A stretch of 64,000 nt of DNA, from NCBI GenBank assembly GCA_026874595.1, contig CM049311.1, positions 38,646,676-38,710,675 of the forward strand, in the 5' to 3' direction. The notes below the pieces were generated by a model, which ran no database searches, was not told the DNA's origin, and was given only the letters and a program-made list of their open reading frames with translations. The stretch's first letter is position 1. Every line of letters starts with the position of its first letter. A program made the translations under genes and the position numbers. Shown here in pieces: positions 1 to 10,308 of this stretch. Source of the stretch: Sipunculus nudus. Lineage: Eukaryota > Annelida > Sipuncula > Golfingiida > Sipunculidae.

Positions 1-760
1 CTCTCAAAGGTAAGCTAAGTATGTTGAAAACAGGTAAAATCTTACTATTATTTATATCTAATTATTTATATTATATATATAAAAGCTTGATTATAAATTA
101 AAATATGTTCAATATTGTCTAACCAGTGGAGTACGTGCGTAGGTTTACAGCTGTGCAGCATGGTCAAATGCTTCTTTTTAAATTCCATTTTCTTACACAC
201 TTAGATTAGGAATATAATTTTATTTTCCTTCACGGCGGTTCCCTTGGGTAATTACAAAGCAATGTATATTACACGTTAATGTTGAACGGTTTTATGAACT
301 CCTGCCTTATTTGCAATCCATAGGTTAAGATTCCTTATGTAGTGGATGCGTCAAGCGGAAGGAGGGAAGCAGACAAAATAGTTATATTGACTAAATAAAT
401 AAGGTGAGATTCCTTATGCGCGGATCCGGCATGCGGAATGCGTATCCGGTAAAACGAATCGCTATATACATGTAGATATTTTTGTCTTGCGCTACGCTCC
501 GGTACATATGAAATTCAGTAGCGGATCCCCTCCCTCCCCCCCCCTTTTTTTTTTTTTTTTTTTGCCGAAACAACCTTTTTTTAGTTTTTCAAACCAAATT
601 TTGCGACCTGGACCCCCTTCTTTCGAGACATTTTTTTTTTTAGGTTTTCTTTTAGTCTTCCTGGGTTGGCCTTCGATCCCCTTTCCAAAATCCTGGATCC
701 GCCAATGAAATTTCTCAACACGCGGTCCGCATGTCGCGTGCTGCATTCAGCATTCAGTAC
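1..760. other. Non-coding stretch, no gene recognised
   Basis: AT-rich sequence with a C-run followed by a T-run near 535-563 and a second T-run near 631-640. Short open frames here are low-complexity (poly-Phe/poly-Lys from the homopolymers) and look like chance. I see no splice-bounded exon, RNA gene or transposon protein. Confidence 0.5.
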
Positions 761-764
761 TTAA

Positions 765-1274
765 AGGGACATAATCAGGAGCAATATTAACGTTATGCCT
801 ATTGTCTCATACTATCAGTTTAGTTTTGCTTTATACAAAAGTTTCCCAGCATAACCATCCCAGCACACAGCCTCGATCAGTACCTCGCATACGGCTGTTT
901 AACACCTTGCTATGGCTATGCATGTTGGTAAACACAGTCCATGTGTGAATGCTTACCATAACAAGGTCGCGTGACCGGAGGTCCGATTGTGAGCCGCAAC
1001 ACGCGGTTTCAGCCAGCAGGGAACATAGATTATATTTTTTGGGCCAAGTAAGTCAGGACATCTCCTGACGTGTTGTGGCTCCGCGATGCACACAGCCCCA
1101 CGTCCTGTGTTTATGTTGACACCTGTGATCGCGCCCGGTCCACTGTTTTAACAGTCTTTTACAGGAGTAAACAAACGGTTTCCAGGCAATAATTTTGCAG
1201 GAACCGATTTATTATAAAGGGGAGAAGCTATTTTTCATGTTAATTCAACATGCGTTATAAGTGATTGGGCGCCT
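765..1274 (-). mobile_element. TTAA-flanked MITE-like element, copy 1
   Basis: A 510-bp non-coding unit bounded by TTAA at 761-764 and 1275-1278. Its ends are inverted relatives: AGGGACATAATC on the left, and GATTGGGCGCCT on the right, whose reverse complement is AGGCGCCCAATC. The same sequence recurs in the opposite orientation at 62509-62978, again with TTAA on both sides, and a partial copy ends near 60620. TTAA target duplication is typical of piggyBac-type transposition, so a non-autonomous piggyBac-like element is a reasonable inference. The TIR is imperfect and no transposase is present. Confidence 0.6.
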
Positions 1275-1603
1275 TTAAGGAATCTTTTCCCAGTGGTCGC
1301 ATTCCGTTTCTGTAATTCATTTCACGAAACGAAATTAATGGATTTCAGGAATGGAATGCGACCGCTGCGCGAGAGGTATATGGTCCTGTAATAAAATAAA
1401 GTTCGTAAAAATTTCATCGCGTTTGAAATCAACAAGCAATAAAAGCGAACTGAACAGCTTTTCCATGTGTACTTTTCTGCTCGCTTTATCCGGGCTGCTG
1501 TCTGAATAAATCATTGATTTATTTAAGTTATTATTTATTAAATCATACCGTACTCTTTAATTAATACCCCCCACATAGACTTATTGGTTCTGTGAGACTT
1601 TGA

Positions 1604-1867
1604 ATTTGGAAAATCGGACTATTCATGACTTAGATAAAGTATAAAGCAAAACGGTCCATGTACATTAAGAAGTTGAAGCTACATATATGAAATGGTCGAT
1701 CGGGATAGAACAGTCGAATCGCTTTTTTTTACTGAATGCAAGCCCACAGGAAAGATACATGGAAAACGGGCCTCTTCTGTAATATTGTATAAATAATGTT
1801 TTTATTCTTCATCGGGAAACATGATATATATATATATATATATATATAGTCAGAGTAAACTTTTGAG

Positions 1868-1916
<49 letters not shown>

Positions 1917-2143
1917 GGCTGTTGATTATCTTATTACCGAAGGAATCGAAAGAAAGGACTTTGTGGTTTGTCTTTCCCCATATATACCACGCACTGAAAC
2001 ATCACAACGCCGCAGTCATTTTATAATTTTATAGAGGGCTTGCTCATGTTGTGAGATAGTCCTATGCATGTATTACTAAATTTTAGTAAAGCGCCATGCA
2101 ATAACATACAGCGATCCTGGGGGCCATAAACATCGAATTCTTC
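1604..2143 (+). repeat. Duplicated segment X (copy A side)
   Basis: This block recurs at 14230-14650, continuing at 16228-16333. The shared landmarks are a motif reading GGTCGATCGGGATAGAACAG, a (TA)n run (1827-1848), an AG-rich microsatellite and the segment GCGCCATGCAATAACATACA. The second copy is split by about 1.6 kb of other sequence. Here the microsatellite has expanded to (AG)n followed by (ACAG)n at 1869-1917. No coding signal. It marks the left part of the large tandem duplication. Confidence 0.7.
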
Positions 2144-2454
2144 TTAGGCTTGCCTTGCAGTGGGTTGATAGAATGTGATGTGACTATTACATGGAGTAGC
2201 CTTAAGCAAGTAAAGCAACCAGCATAGAAACAAGAAAGCGGTACAAGTTATCTGAAATAGACAAGCGGTCCGCCATACTCTGCCCCACTCCTGTACCAAA
2301 TTGATATCTAATATGAAATATCTAATCAATCGTGAATGAAATTCATAAACGCATTGCGTAAGAAAAAAAAATAAATACTAAACTTTTAATCATTTGGGAC
2401 AGATGGATTAAGTTTTGATGCGGATACGTTTACATATACTGGTGTGTTTGAGAG
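2144..2454. other. Spacer, nothing recognised
   Basis: A stretch between duplicated segment X and the MITE half-copy, with an A-run near 2363. In the second duplicate this position is occupied by the DIRS-like element. I see no gene. Confidence 0.4.
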
Positions 2455-2685
2455 TACACTCCCAATGTAGCGGTTATTCAGTGCAGTCGTCCTAGACATC
2501 ATTTCGAGTAACTGCTGCTCGGTATATGGCAAGGTTAACGTTCTCTGGGAAGGAACACCAGGGTGCGCACAGAGCACAACATTGTTATCAGACCACCGAA
2601 ATTGAATTGTGCATCTTGTCCAAATTTTAAACATGCGACACCTCTCGTTGGTTTGATAAAACCCGTTCTGTCGAAGGGCCAAGAA
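2455..2685 (+). repeat. Foldback-repeat arm Y (single arm)
   Basis: About 230 bp matching one arm of the foldback unit at 19378-19810, with landmarks GAGTAACTGCTGCTCGG and CACCAGGGTGCGCACAGAGC. At 19.4-19.8 kb the same arm is present twice in inverted orientation, but here only one arm is seen. The minus-strand 98-codon open frame across it has no recognisable family and is probably incidental. Confidence 0.6.
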
Positions 2686-2689
2686 TATA

Positions 2690-3977
2690 ATATATACTAT
2701 ATTATAATATATAATATATTTAATTTATATAGCGCTAATTCAACAAAATAGTTATCAAAAGCGCTTTACAAGACACAAAGTACAGTTTTACTAAAACATA
2801 AAATTTAGATTCCTACTAAAGCAAAGATTGCTAAAAGAAAACCCTAATTTCTAAGAACTACCAAAAGCTAATATAAAAAGGTAAGTTTTAAGATTTCTTT
2901 TAAAAGAAGGTAAAGATGGTGAAGCTCTGATTGAGTGCAGAAGTTCATTCCACAACCTTGGTGCCACAGCTGAGAAAGCTCTCGAACAACACATCTCACA
3001 TCGTGCATGCTTTAGGAATCACTAAAAGCCCTTGGTCAGATGACCTAAGCTAACTGACTGGAACATAAAAAGTTAAAAGGTTCCTAATGTAAATAGGCGA
3101 TTGACCATTTATGGCTTTGTATACTAATAATAAAATTTTAAAATCAATGCGCAGTCGCACCGGGAGCCAATGGAGTTCTTTAAGTATTGGTGTAATGTGT
3201 TCGCGCTTCTTGGCACCAGTTACAAGCCTAGAAGCTGCATTCTGCACTCTCTGTAGCCGGTCCAGTAATTTGCTAGGAAGACCACATAGCAAAGAGTTGG
3301 AACAGTCAATCCTTGAACTGATGAACGCATGAATTAATGTTATAAGTGAATCTTGAGTTAGGAGACCCTTTATCCTAGCTATATTACGCAGGTGGTAAAA
3401 AGCCAAACTTCAAATATTATTTTACATGCTTGTCAAAGCAAAGCCCTTGGTCAAACACTACCCCCAGGTTTCTAGCACTGTTTGTTGGCACAACTACAGA
3501 GTCAAATATGTTATGAGTTTTCAAATAGATTTTTTACCTCTGCCGGTTTGTACCGATAATAAGAACCTAAGTTTTATCGGCATTGAGTTTAAGCAGATTC
3601 TGACACATCCAAACACCTGTGTCATGCAAGCATGTTTTCAAACTTTTGATTCTGGTTTAAATGATACATAAATTTGACTGTTATCAGCATAAAAATGATA
3701 ATCTATTCCATGTTGTCGTACTAATTCACAAAGTGGTATGTGTAAATTGTAAAAAAAAAAAAAAAAAAAAAAAAGGCCCCAGCACAGAACCTTGTGGAAC
3801 ACCGTAGGTGATCTTAGTTGGAGAAGACTTGTGCCCTACAACACTAATACACTGACTTCGATTGCACAGGTATGACCTGATCCAGTGCAAGGCATCTCCA
3901 GTTATTCTAAGCCTGGTGAACAACTGTTGTAACAGGAGCTGATGATCTACTACATCAAAGGCAGCAGATAAATCCAA
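2690..3977 (-). pseudogene. 5'-truncated CR1/L2-like LINE with broken reverse transcriptase
   Basis: Minus-strand remnant of a non-LTR retrotransposon. Reading 5' to 3', 3977-3780 encodes RT core text including DLSAAFDVVDHQLL and GVPQGSVLGP (RT blocks 3-4). A 20+ nt T-run (in sense) at about 3751-3774 then interrupts the frame. The palm motif that should be YADD reads YADN in the broken stretch near 3690. From 3406 to 3050 the C-terminal part is open (SRIDCSNSLLCGLP, ELHWLPVRLRIDFK), typical of the post-RT region of CR1/L2-type LINEs. The 3' end shows an ATATAGCGCT-type tail followed by an AT-rich (TATTATA)-like repeat near 2690-2730, as expected for a LINE 3' tail. No endonuclease domain remains, so the element is 5' truncated and dead. 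Confidence 0.8.
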
Positions 3978-3999
3978 TAGTATGAGAATGGATTATTGT

Positions 4000-4605
4000 T
4001 GCCGTGGCCAAAGTTGGGCCAAATTTAAGGTACCAATTATATATTTTTGCCAATATTTAAAAAAAATTAAAAGATTTTGATCTAATTTTTGGTATACAAT
4101 TAAATTTTGATTAATTAATGTTGTATTACTGAAAAAAAAGTCCCTACCTTTAACACTTTTGGTCTTAAGTGACCAAATATCTTTCCTGATTTTTTTACAA
4201 AGTCCATTATGTTTGGGCCCATAACTTTTTTAAATTAAATATTACTGACTTAATTTCTGGCATGTACATAGACACTATATAGAAGAATATTTATGGTAAA
4301 TATGAAGAAAACCAGATGAGTGGTTTTGATATTAGGCAGTCCTGAAGTGTGAAAAAAGATTTCTAATAAAAAATTGAGGTTTTTCCGTAATATCTCGAAG
4401 GAACAAAGTCCTATTGACCCAATTTTCGGCATGGTAGGAGATTTTGGGGACATCTAACTGTATGCCAAATTTCATTTTCGTCGGTCCAATGGTGTCGAAA
4501 CGTGCCTGTCTTACGGACGGACATCCGGACGGATGGACAGACGGACGGCACGACGGACAATGGACCACGACTATAGCTCAGATGACTTATAGTCAGCTGA
4601 GCTAA
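4000..4605 (+). repeat. Dispersed repeat Z, copy 1
   Basis: A roughly 600-bp non-coding repeat starting near GCCGTGGCCAAAGTTGGGCC and ending in a (GGACGGAC)-rich tract and the palindromic end GACTTATAGTCAGCTGAGC. Similar copies lie at 15626-16225 on the same strand and inverted in 47595-48105 and 48440-48770. The minus-strand ORFs across the CCGTCCGTC tract are artefacts of the repeat. The family (SINE, MITE or other) is not determined. Confidence 0.65.
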
Positions 4606-4861
4606 AAATTGTCGGTGTTTTGTGTTCCTTCTTTCGTGTTCCTTCTCTTTGTTTGGAAATTGTCGCGCAGGCACAAGAGCGGGGATTTCTCGTCACGCAG
4701 TCATTTTATGGTAATAAGACACGTGCACTTTCTTTACTCTCACACACAGAACCATAACAACGTACATAAAACAGTCCAATAGGGAAAATAAGTCCGGATA
4801 CTGGTATTATCTTGTTTGGAAACTTTATATTGAGCCATAATGAACGAATAGCGTGAAATAA
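4606..4861 (+). repeat. 256-bp repeat at left flank of the duplicated block
   Basis: Begins TTGTCGGTGTTTTGTGTTCC and ends at GAATAGCGTGAAAT. It recurs at 20112-20362 and, as a shorter direct neighbour, at 19950-20105. In the second duplicate it joins directly to the sequence found here only after 5753, so 4862-5753 is an extra insertion in copy A. Confidence 0.7.
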
Positions 4862-5753
4862 CTAGAATATGGGTAGTCGACAAGCGACTACGTGTATCCG
4901 CCTAAATCAGAGTGGAACGGGTGGAGTGAGGCATGGATTGAGTGGCAAGAGGAGATAGAGTGAAGTGTTGCATATTAGCATGGATGTCTGCAGCCAAAAT
5001 GTGTATGTAGGTTGCGCCATCTACCACAAAATGGAGAGAGCTGTCCAGGATGTATAAACCTGCAAAATTTTAGGCAGATATGTCAAACCACTGCGGAGAT
5101 ATGAGTGATTTTATCCCACGGCAGACAAACTGACGGGAGCTGTGCAAAAATGGCTGCAGGTGGCGCCACCAGTTTTGCGTATGATAAAGAGCTATGTGAG
5201 ATCTATACACATGCAAAATTTTGGCCTAATCGGTTAAACGGTTCCCGAGATATGAGCTTGGATGTCTGCAACGTAAACGTAAGTATAGATGGCGCCACTT
5301 ATCATAAAATCAGGAAAGCTATCCAGGATGTATAGTCATGCCGAATTTCAGGTGAATTAGTCAAACCAATGCAGAGATATGAGTGATTTTAACCCAAGGC
5401 AGACGAACAGTTGGACACTGTGCAATCATGGTTGCAGGTGGCGCCACCATTTTTGTGTATGTTATAAAGCTTCCAAAGGGCTACTTGTGCAAATTATTTT
5501 TCCTGATCGGTCAAACGGTTGCCGAGATATGTGGGTTTATGTGTGGAAACAGACGCACAAATGGACGCAGAGCGCAGAGGAAAGATCAGAGGTCAAAACA
5601 AAATCGGGGCGCGGCAGTTCACATGTGACCCGAACATAATCCCGGGTATCGTAAAATTCCGCACAGCGGTTACGGAGGAGTTCTCCGGACACCTACGCGG
5701 CGGCGGCGGGCTGAAAACATAGTATCCGCATTACTATGTTTTGGCGGATACAA
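4862..5753 (+). mobile_element. GGTGGCGCC-repeat element inserted in copy A
   Basis: An 890-bp insertion absent from the paralogous position in copy B (junction near 20362). Its ends read GTATCCGCC and GGCGGATAC, an inverted pair. Inside are four diverged units, each centred on a GGTGGCGCC-like palindrome (near 5006, 5160, 5289 and 5438), followed by a segment ending in a (CGG)n tract (5696-5709). The same architecture in the opposite orientation makes up 48775-50600. Short ORFs here are by-products of the repeats. A non-autonomous DNA transposon carrying an internal satellite is the best inference. Confidence 0.6.
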
Positions 5754-6195
5754 TAAACGTTATTGCAATTGGTTATGTGGCTTTAACTCTTGCAGACAAG
5801 TTAACCATCACAGATTATGCATCGAAGTTGAAAACCGCATAATATTTAATAAAACATTTTTAATAGTAGGTTTATTAATTTATAGTATTTATGTTGAAAT
5901 GCTCAAATATATTCCTGGGTTTCTCCTTGATGTTTCAATGCAGACTGCAGGTCTTTGTGTCTTATTGAGACCATGTGTCAAAATTATATTTCTCTAAGCC
6001 TTAAGCTAGCATTCAATATATAAACATATGCGTATGTTGTACATATACATATGCAGTATCGCACATGCCATGCAGCTAGAACATAGACGGATGTGATGCC
6101 ATTTATAAGTATGTGGGATTTCACCTTTAGATAAAATAAAACAACACAGCAAATAAGTTTTAAATCACCAAATGGCCGAAAGGTCTTTCCGAATT

Positions 6196-6357
6196 CTGTT
6201 ACGAAGGCAAATTGTTGAGGGGAAAAAACCCTAGGCTGATCCCGGTTTCGAACCCAGGTCGGTGGCGCACAATTCCGGCAAACCAACCGCTTCGCTAGCA
6301 AACCAAGCTTCATTAGCGAGGCGGTTCGGTCCGCTTTTATGTGCACCCCGTAACAAT
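6196..6357 (-). mobile_element. tRNA-like SINE insertion
   Basis: A 160-bp insert present in copy A and missing from copy B, where the flanks meet near 20800. On the minus strand it contains a pol III A-box-like TAGCGAAGCGGTTGG (6297-6283) and a B-box-like GGGTTCGAAAC (6255-6245) about 30 bp apart, as in tRNA genes and tRNA-derived SINEs. The ends are CTGTTACG and CGTAACAATT, a short inverted pair. There is no cloverleaf good enough to call a functional tRNA. The overlapping 120-codon minus-strand ORF is not convincing as a gene. Confidence 0.6.
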
Positions 6358-7950
6358 TTAGAATTATTATTTATACGCAAAACATTATACTGCTAGTCAA
6401 TGGGGTATGCTTTTAACTGATGATATGGAGGTTTGCGGGCTACTCAACTTCGCCGGTGCTTAACTGCCTCCATCTCTTTATATACGCGGAGAGCTTGGCT
6501 ACTAACTGACTTACCTAAGAGCCATAGGGTGGGGTCTATACCCTAGGCCCACTACCTAGATAAATTATCTTTGCCCCACTCTGACCCATCGGGTTGCCTA
6601 GTTTATCACCCGGGCATTACTGAGTAAGTCCATTTATAGTGTGGGAGGGTAAAGCCGTGACAAACCGACTCAGTAGGCAATGATAATTGGTAAGCCTACT
6701 TATGACAGCCAGCCACTTCTGACAGCCAGTAATCTGGTCTTAATGTCAGAGGGCCGTTATGGCGCCACTATAGGAGCGCTACTATCTATTTAAGGGCATA
6801 TTGAATATCCTACAACGTAATCAGCAAAATTGGGGACATAGGAAAACGCTGCAGGAATAGAGAAGTCTTCTGCCAGAGGAACACCTCTGTATAGTGAGAG
6901 AAAACACAAACGCATGCATGGTAACGTACGCGGTAAGTCGACACGCAAAAGTATTCTTCTTTCAGATAACTCCTTTGTACTCTTGCAGCGCTTACCCATA
7001 TCCCCATGCAGTATTGCTGAATAGGCTACCTATGATCACATACGCATATACGTATTGATTAACGGAATCACGGAGTAGGTGTGATTTCATTGAGAAACAC
7101 GAGAGTCATCGAGAGCCACCCATTTTGCTCATATAAAAGCCCTTCTGGTATTAGCTTGAATACAAAATATGCAGGTTCTCAAACTTTATAAAAGAAATTA
7201 GGAAAATCTTGTACGATTGCAGAAAGCCTTAAAAAGAATGTTCACTATAAAATAGTGAAGTATAAGATAAATATGTAAGCGAATGAGCATGTTTCATATG
7301 TGTATGCATGAATATATAGTTTTTCTATTTTTTTTAAATGATTAAATGATATTCCTGTGGGGCCGTGAATGGCAAAGAGGAAAGATAAAAGTTATGACCC
7401 GATTATATGAGCAGGAAAGTCTATACATGGAGTCCTGATCATAAGCTGATCAAACACATGCATGCTAAAAGTGGATTCCGTAATTGCTAAGAATTATTCT
7501 CAAATAAATCATGAAAAATATTTAGCGTCAGTGTATCACGGGTATCATAATTATGTTTCAGGCATGTGTACATTGTTTTGGTAAGCGGCTCTTAGTGGAT
7601 CACGCTGGCCCCTTGGTGGCCCTCGTGGCTCACGGTGAAAAGACCCACCGGAATCACGGGTTTCCGTTTTCTATACCTGAATAATTTACGCACACACACA
7701 GATGGAATGCTATATCTTTATATGAATGGATTGCTATATCTCTATATAAATACAAACCAACAAATTTACATTGTTTCTTTATTTGAAATATACAGTTTTC
7801 CTTATTATCAAATTTAATTTATCTGATTTATTTTATTATACATGAACATGTTTTCATAGATTTCAAAGTTTTTATTTTCGCGAGTTCATTCACTTGAAAC
7901 ATGCGCCTAATACCTCCATTTTATTTTTTTAGTCTTAATAAGTTATAGAC
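6358..7950. other. Duplicated non-coding flank 3' of phosphatase A
   Basis: Downstream (3') flank of the minus-strand phosphatase gene, collinear with 20805-22436. It contains repeat text (near 6400-6790) that is also recognisable, more diverged, near 57600-57960. The ORFs here are short and not conserved in frame between the two copies, which argues against coding. Confidence 0.55.
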
Positions 7951-7953
7951 ATA

Positions 7954-8868
7954 TCATAACAAGTTAGCAAGATCTGCAAATGATTCTAGAATGTACGTGG
8001 GCTTATGTTCAATATCAGATTTTGAAATATCCTGAGGCTGTGAGGTTCCTGTTAGCACAAGCAGAGAGTCTATTCCAACAGAACCGGCAAAAGCAATATC
8101 TGTTTTCAGCGAATCTCCAACCATTACGGTCCTTTGTGGATCAAGGCCGTGTTTACTCAGCAAGCACTGAAACAGGTTGTCACTTGGCTTCCCGACTACG
8201 ACAGGACGCCTGTTCGAGGCCGCCGACACTGCTGCCACCAATGAACCGACGATAGGTTGTGTATAGTTGTCGTCGACGGGTACGCTACACTCAAGATCAC
8301 TGGTCGCGATGAAATGGCAGTTGGTATTCTTTATATAACTGGCTGCTTTAAATAATTTATTATAACAAAAATGTGAATCAAATCCAATGACCACGGCATC
8401 TACTTCCGGGTCAAGCTGATATTTTGTTAACACTTTTGGGTCGTAGGAAACTGGATCGGTGTCTGGACCCACCCCTAACACAGTAAAACCTGCAAGCTCT
8501 AAATCTTCTTTTAAACCATCTGTGCCGATAGCATAGACTTTTCTGGAAAGTCCCAGGACGTCCTTTGCAAAAACCCCGACAGCGTAGGTCACAGGAAACA
8601 CAGCGTCTAATGTAGCATCAAATCCAGCCATTTTCTGGAACCTCCCTAAATAGGCGCTCCGTGCATGTATGGTTCCGTTGGTGATAAAATACAAACTTTT
8701 GTTTCTATCTCGCAGTTTGTTCACGGCGTCCGCGATACCTGGGATTTTGGTCACCTGATCTCTGCTCCACAGCACCTCGTCACAGTCAAGTAGCAAATGA
8801 TCATATTTCTCAATGAACTTATCTATGTTCAGCGCTGATAACGGGATCGGCCTATTTTTATCTCCCAT
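7954..8868 (-). CDS. PGP: HAD phosphatase (phosphoglycolate/glycerol-3-phosphate phosphatase-like), paralogue A
   Basis: Intact single-exon frame of 304 codons. By family, such cytosolic enzymes hydrolyse small phosphoesters such as glycerol-3-phosphate and 2-phosphoglycolate; chronophin (PDXP) is the sister group and cannot be excluded. Visible HAD features are motif I LLLDCDEVLW (Asp28 nucleophile, Asp30), motif II FITNGT (about residues 61-66), a C2-type cap in the middle, motif III Lys in VVVGKPSDN, and motif IV VMVGDSLKTDIAFAG (acidic GDxxxxD). The length matches the family. The ATG has A at -3 and G at +4. Oddities relative to paralogue B are the motif I Gly replaced by Glu (DCDE versus DCDG) and the motif II Ser replaced by Gly. 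Both sit next to catalytic residues, so activity may be altered. The lack of introns fits either a retrocopy ancestor or a naturally intronless lineage gene. Confidence 0.88.
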   Translation of the reverse strand: MGDKNRPIPLSALNIDKFIEKYDHLLLDCDEVLWSRDQVTKIPGIADAVNKLRDRNKSLYFITNGTIHARSAYLGRFQKMAGFDATLDAVFPVTYAVGVFAKDVLGLSRKVYAIGTDGLKEDLELAGFTVLGVGPDTDPVSYDPKVLTKYQLDPEVDAVVIGFDSHFCYNKLFKAASYIKNTNCHFIATSDLECSVPVDDNYTQPIVGSLVAAVSAASNRRPVVVGKPSDNLFQCLLSKHGLDPQRTVMVGDSLKTDIAFAGSVGIDSLLVLTGTSQPQDISKSDIEHKPTYILESFADLANLL

Positions 8869-9405
8869 GCTGAAGCTGTGATAGTAACACTGATTGTTGC
8901 TGTGCGGCTTTTAGTTGATTGTTGCAGCGCGGCTGTGTTGGTTTAACTGCGCTGAAGCGGAACGCTTAGTACACTATAAACGCCAGTCGACAGCTGTGCA
9001 CGGAATAAGAAGTTTTCGGAAAACTGTGTAGACAGGCCTATTGCATGGATGATGCAGAATTGAATACTTGCTTAGGCATGCACTGTTCTATAACATGCTT
9101 ATTCTGCTTAATAAGTCATATGGGAAACTTTGTAAATAATACGCTACTTCTCTGATTTTCCTTTAAAAATTTTCTTCACCACATGCATCCCGCTCAGCAC
9201 CGTGCAGTCTGTCTGTGGCGTACAGTGGTTCATCACGAGCAAAAATGTCACCACGTGCAGCTGACGTCACAGGTCATATGAATTGTGATGCACATGACTG
9301 GCGGATATCAATGTCAGTGTTACTGCATGTAACCAATTAACTGTGAAATTATGTTTCCCTTATATCAGTTTATTGAAACAACACACGAGATTATGTGTTT
9401 CCATG
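8869..9405. other. 5' flank of phosphatase A
   Basis: Upstream region of the minus-strand gene, collinear with 23355-23835 in copy B. It presumably contains the promoter, but no TATA or other element can be called with confidence. Confidence 0.4.
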
Positions 9406-10061
9406 CACAGGCGCTTGAATCGCTATTTGTGTTGATATTGGCTTAAATCGTGTTCAATTTACCTTAACAACAATCCCCTACCGTTCAATGAGCTGTAAAC
9501 CATGTTATATCGCTTGCCGGTACTTGTTTATATAATAGATACACAAGGCCGGCATCCAAGTCTGCGGTGGGTTGGCGATAATACAAGAAATCAATTCAAA
9601 TTCCCGAATATTTCAAAGATTTTCGAGGGAAGAAACTTACAGTCGTTAAATGGCCAGTTCTCCTTTCTATAAAAGCATTAACAATTCCAATACACACAGT
9701 GTACCACTTGAAATGAGCTCTTATTTGTAACTAGTCTGCATCCATTAAGCAGCTGTTACCCCAAACGAGGAAATCCCCATTTATCTTAGTCAGCAGTAAG
9801 GATTCCCCCCTGGAACCTAACACCTGATTGGTTGATAACGATGGAAATAGTAATCTGGGTTAAATCTGTCTGCTCGTCGCTTAATGGATACAGACTCGTC
9901 CGCAGACTTGGATGCCGGCCTTGTGTATCTATTATATAAACAAGTACCGGCAAGCGATATAACATGGTTTACAGCTCATTGAACGGTAGGGGATTGTTGT
10001 TAAGGTAAATTGAACACGATTTAAGCCAATATCAACACAAATAGCGATTCAAGCGCCTGTG
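9406..10061. mobile_element. 656-bp DNA transposon with 161-bp terminal inverted repeats
   Basis: Left arm 9406-9566 (starting CACAGGCGCTTGAATCGC) and right arm 9901-10061 (ending GCGATTCAAGCGCCTGTG) are near-perfect inverted repeats around a 334-bp non-coding centre. The flanks are TTCCATG at 9399-9405 and again at 10062-10068, a 7-bp target duplication, or 9-bp (TTCCATGCA) if the arms are trimmed. Copy B preserves the empty site at about 23825-23850, where the two flanks join. Long TIRs with a 7-9 bp duplication suggest a MULE- or hAT-like non-autonomous element. No transposase frame is present. Confidence 0.85.
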
Positions 10062-10308
10062 TTCCATGCATATATTAAACCTATATGCTATACATGATAA
10101 TGTACCACAAAAAAGGCCATAGTATAAAGACTTGCATGATTCACTTGAATAATTGATCATAGCAGTCCTATCTCGCATATGGTTCCCTGAAAAAAAAGAT
10201 TTACTCAGTTTGACTAAATTTATACATAATTATGAATATGTTCTATAATATGTTCCCGTCATTCATTTTATTTTGAAAACTAGAATAAACATTATATGGA
10301 AGGGATCA

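Noticed and set aside
487-746. ORFs on both strands across homopolymers
   Set aside because: Poly-Phe and poly-Lys products from T- and A-runs; no domain and no splice context.
2386-2682. 98-codon minus-strand ORF
   Set aside because: Lies inside foldback repeat Y, has no family features, and is not open in the other copy.
6240-6300. Possible functional tRNA gene on the minus strand
   Set aside because: A- and B-box words are present but no acceptor stem or full cloverleaf pairs; treated as SINE-like.
5984-6346. 120-codon minus-strand ORF
   Set aside because: Spans the SINE-like insert boundary; in copy B, which lacks the insert, the frame differs.
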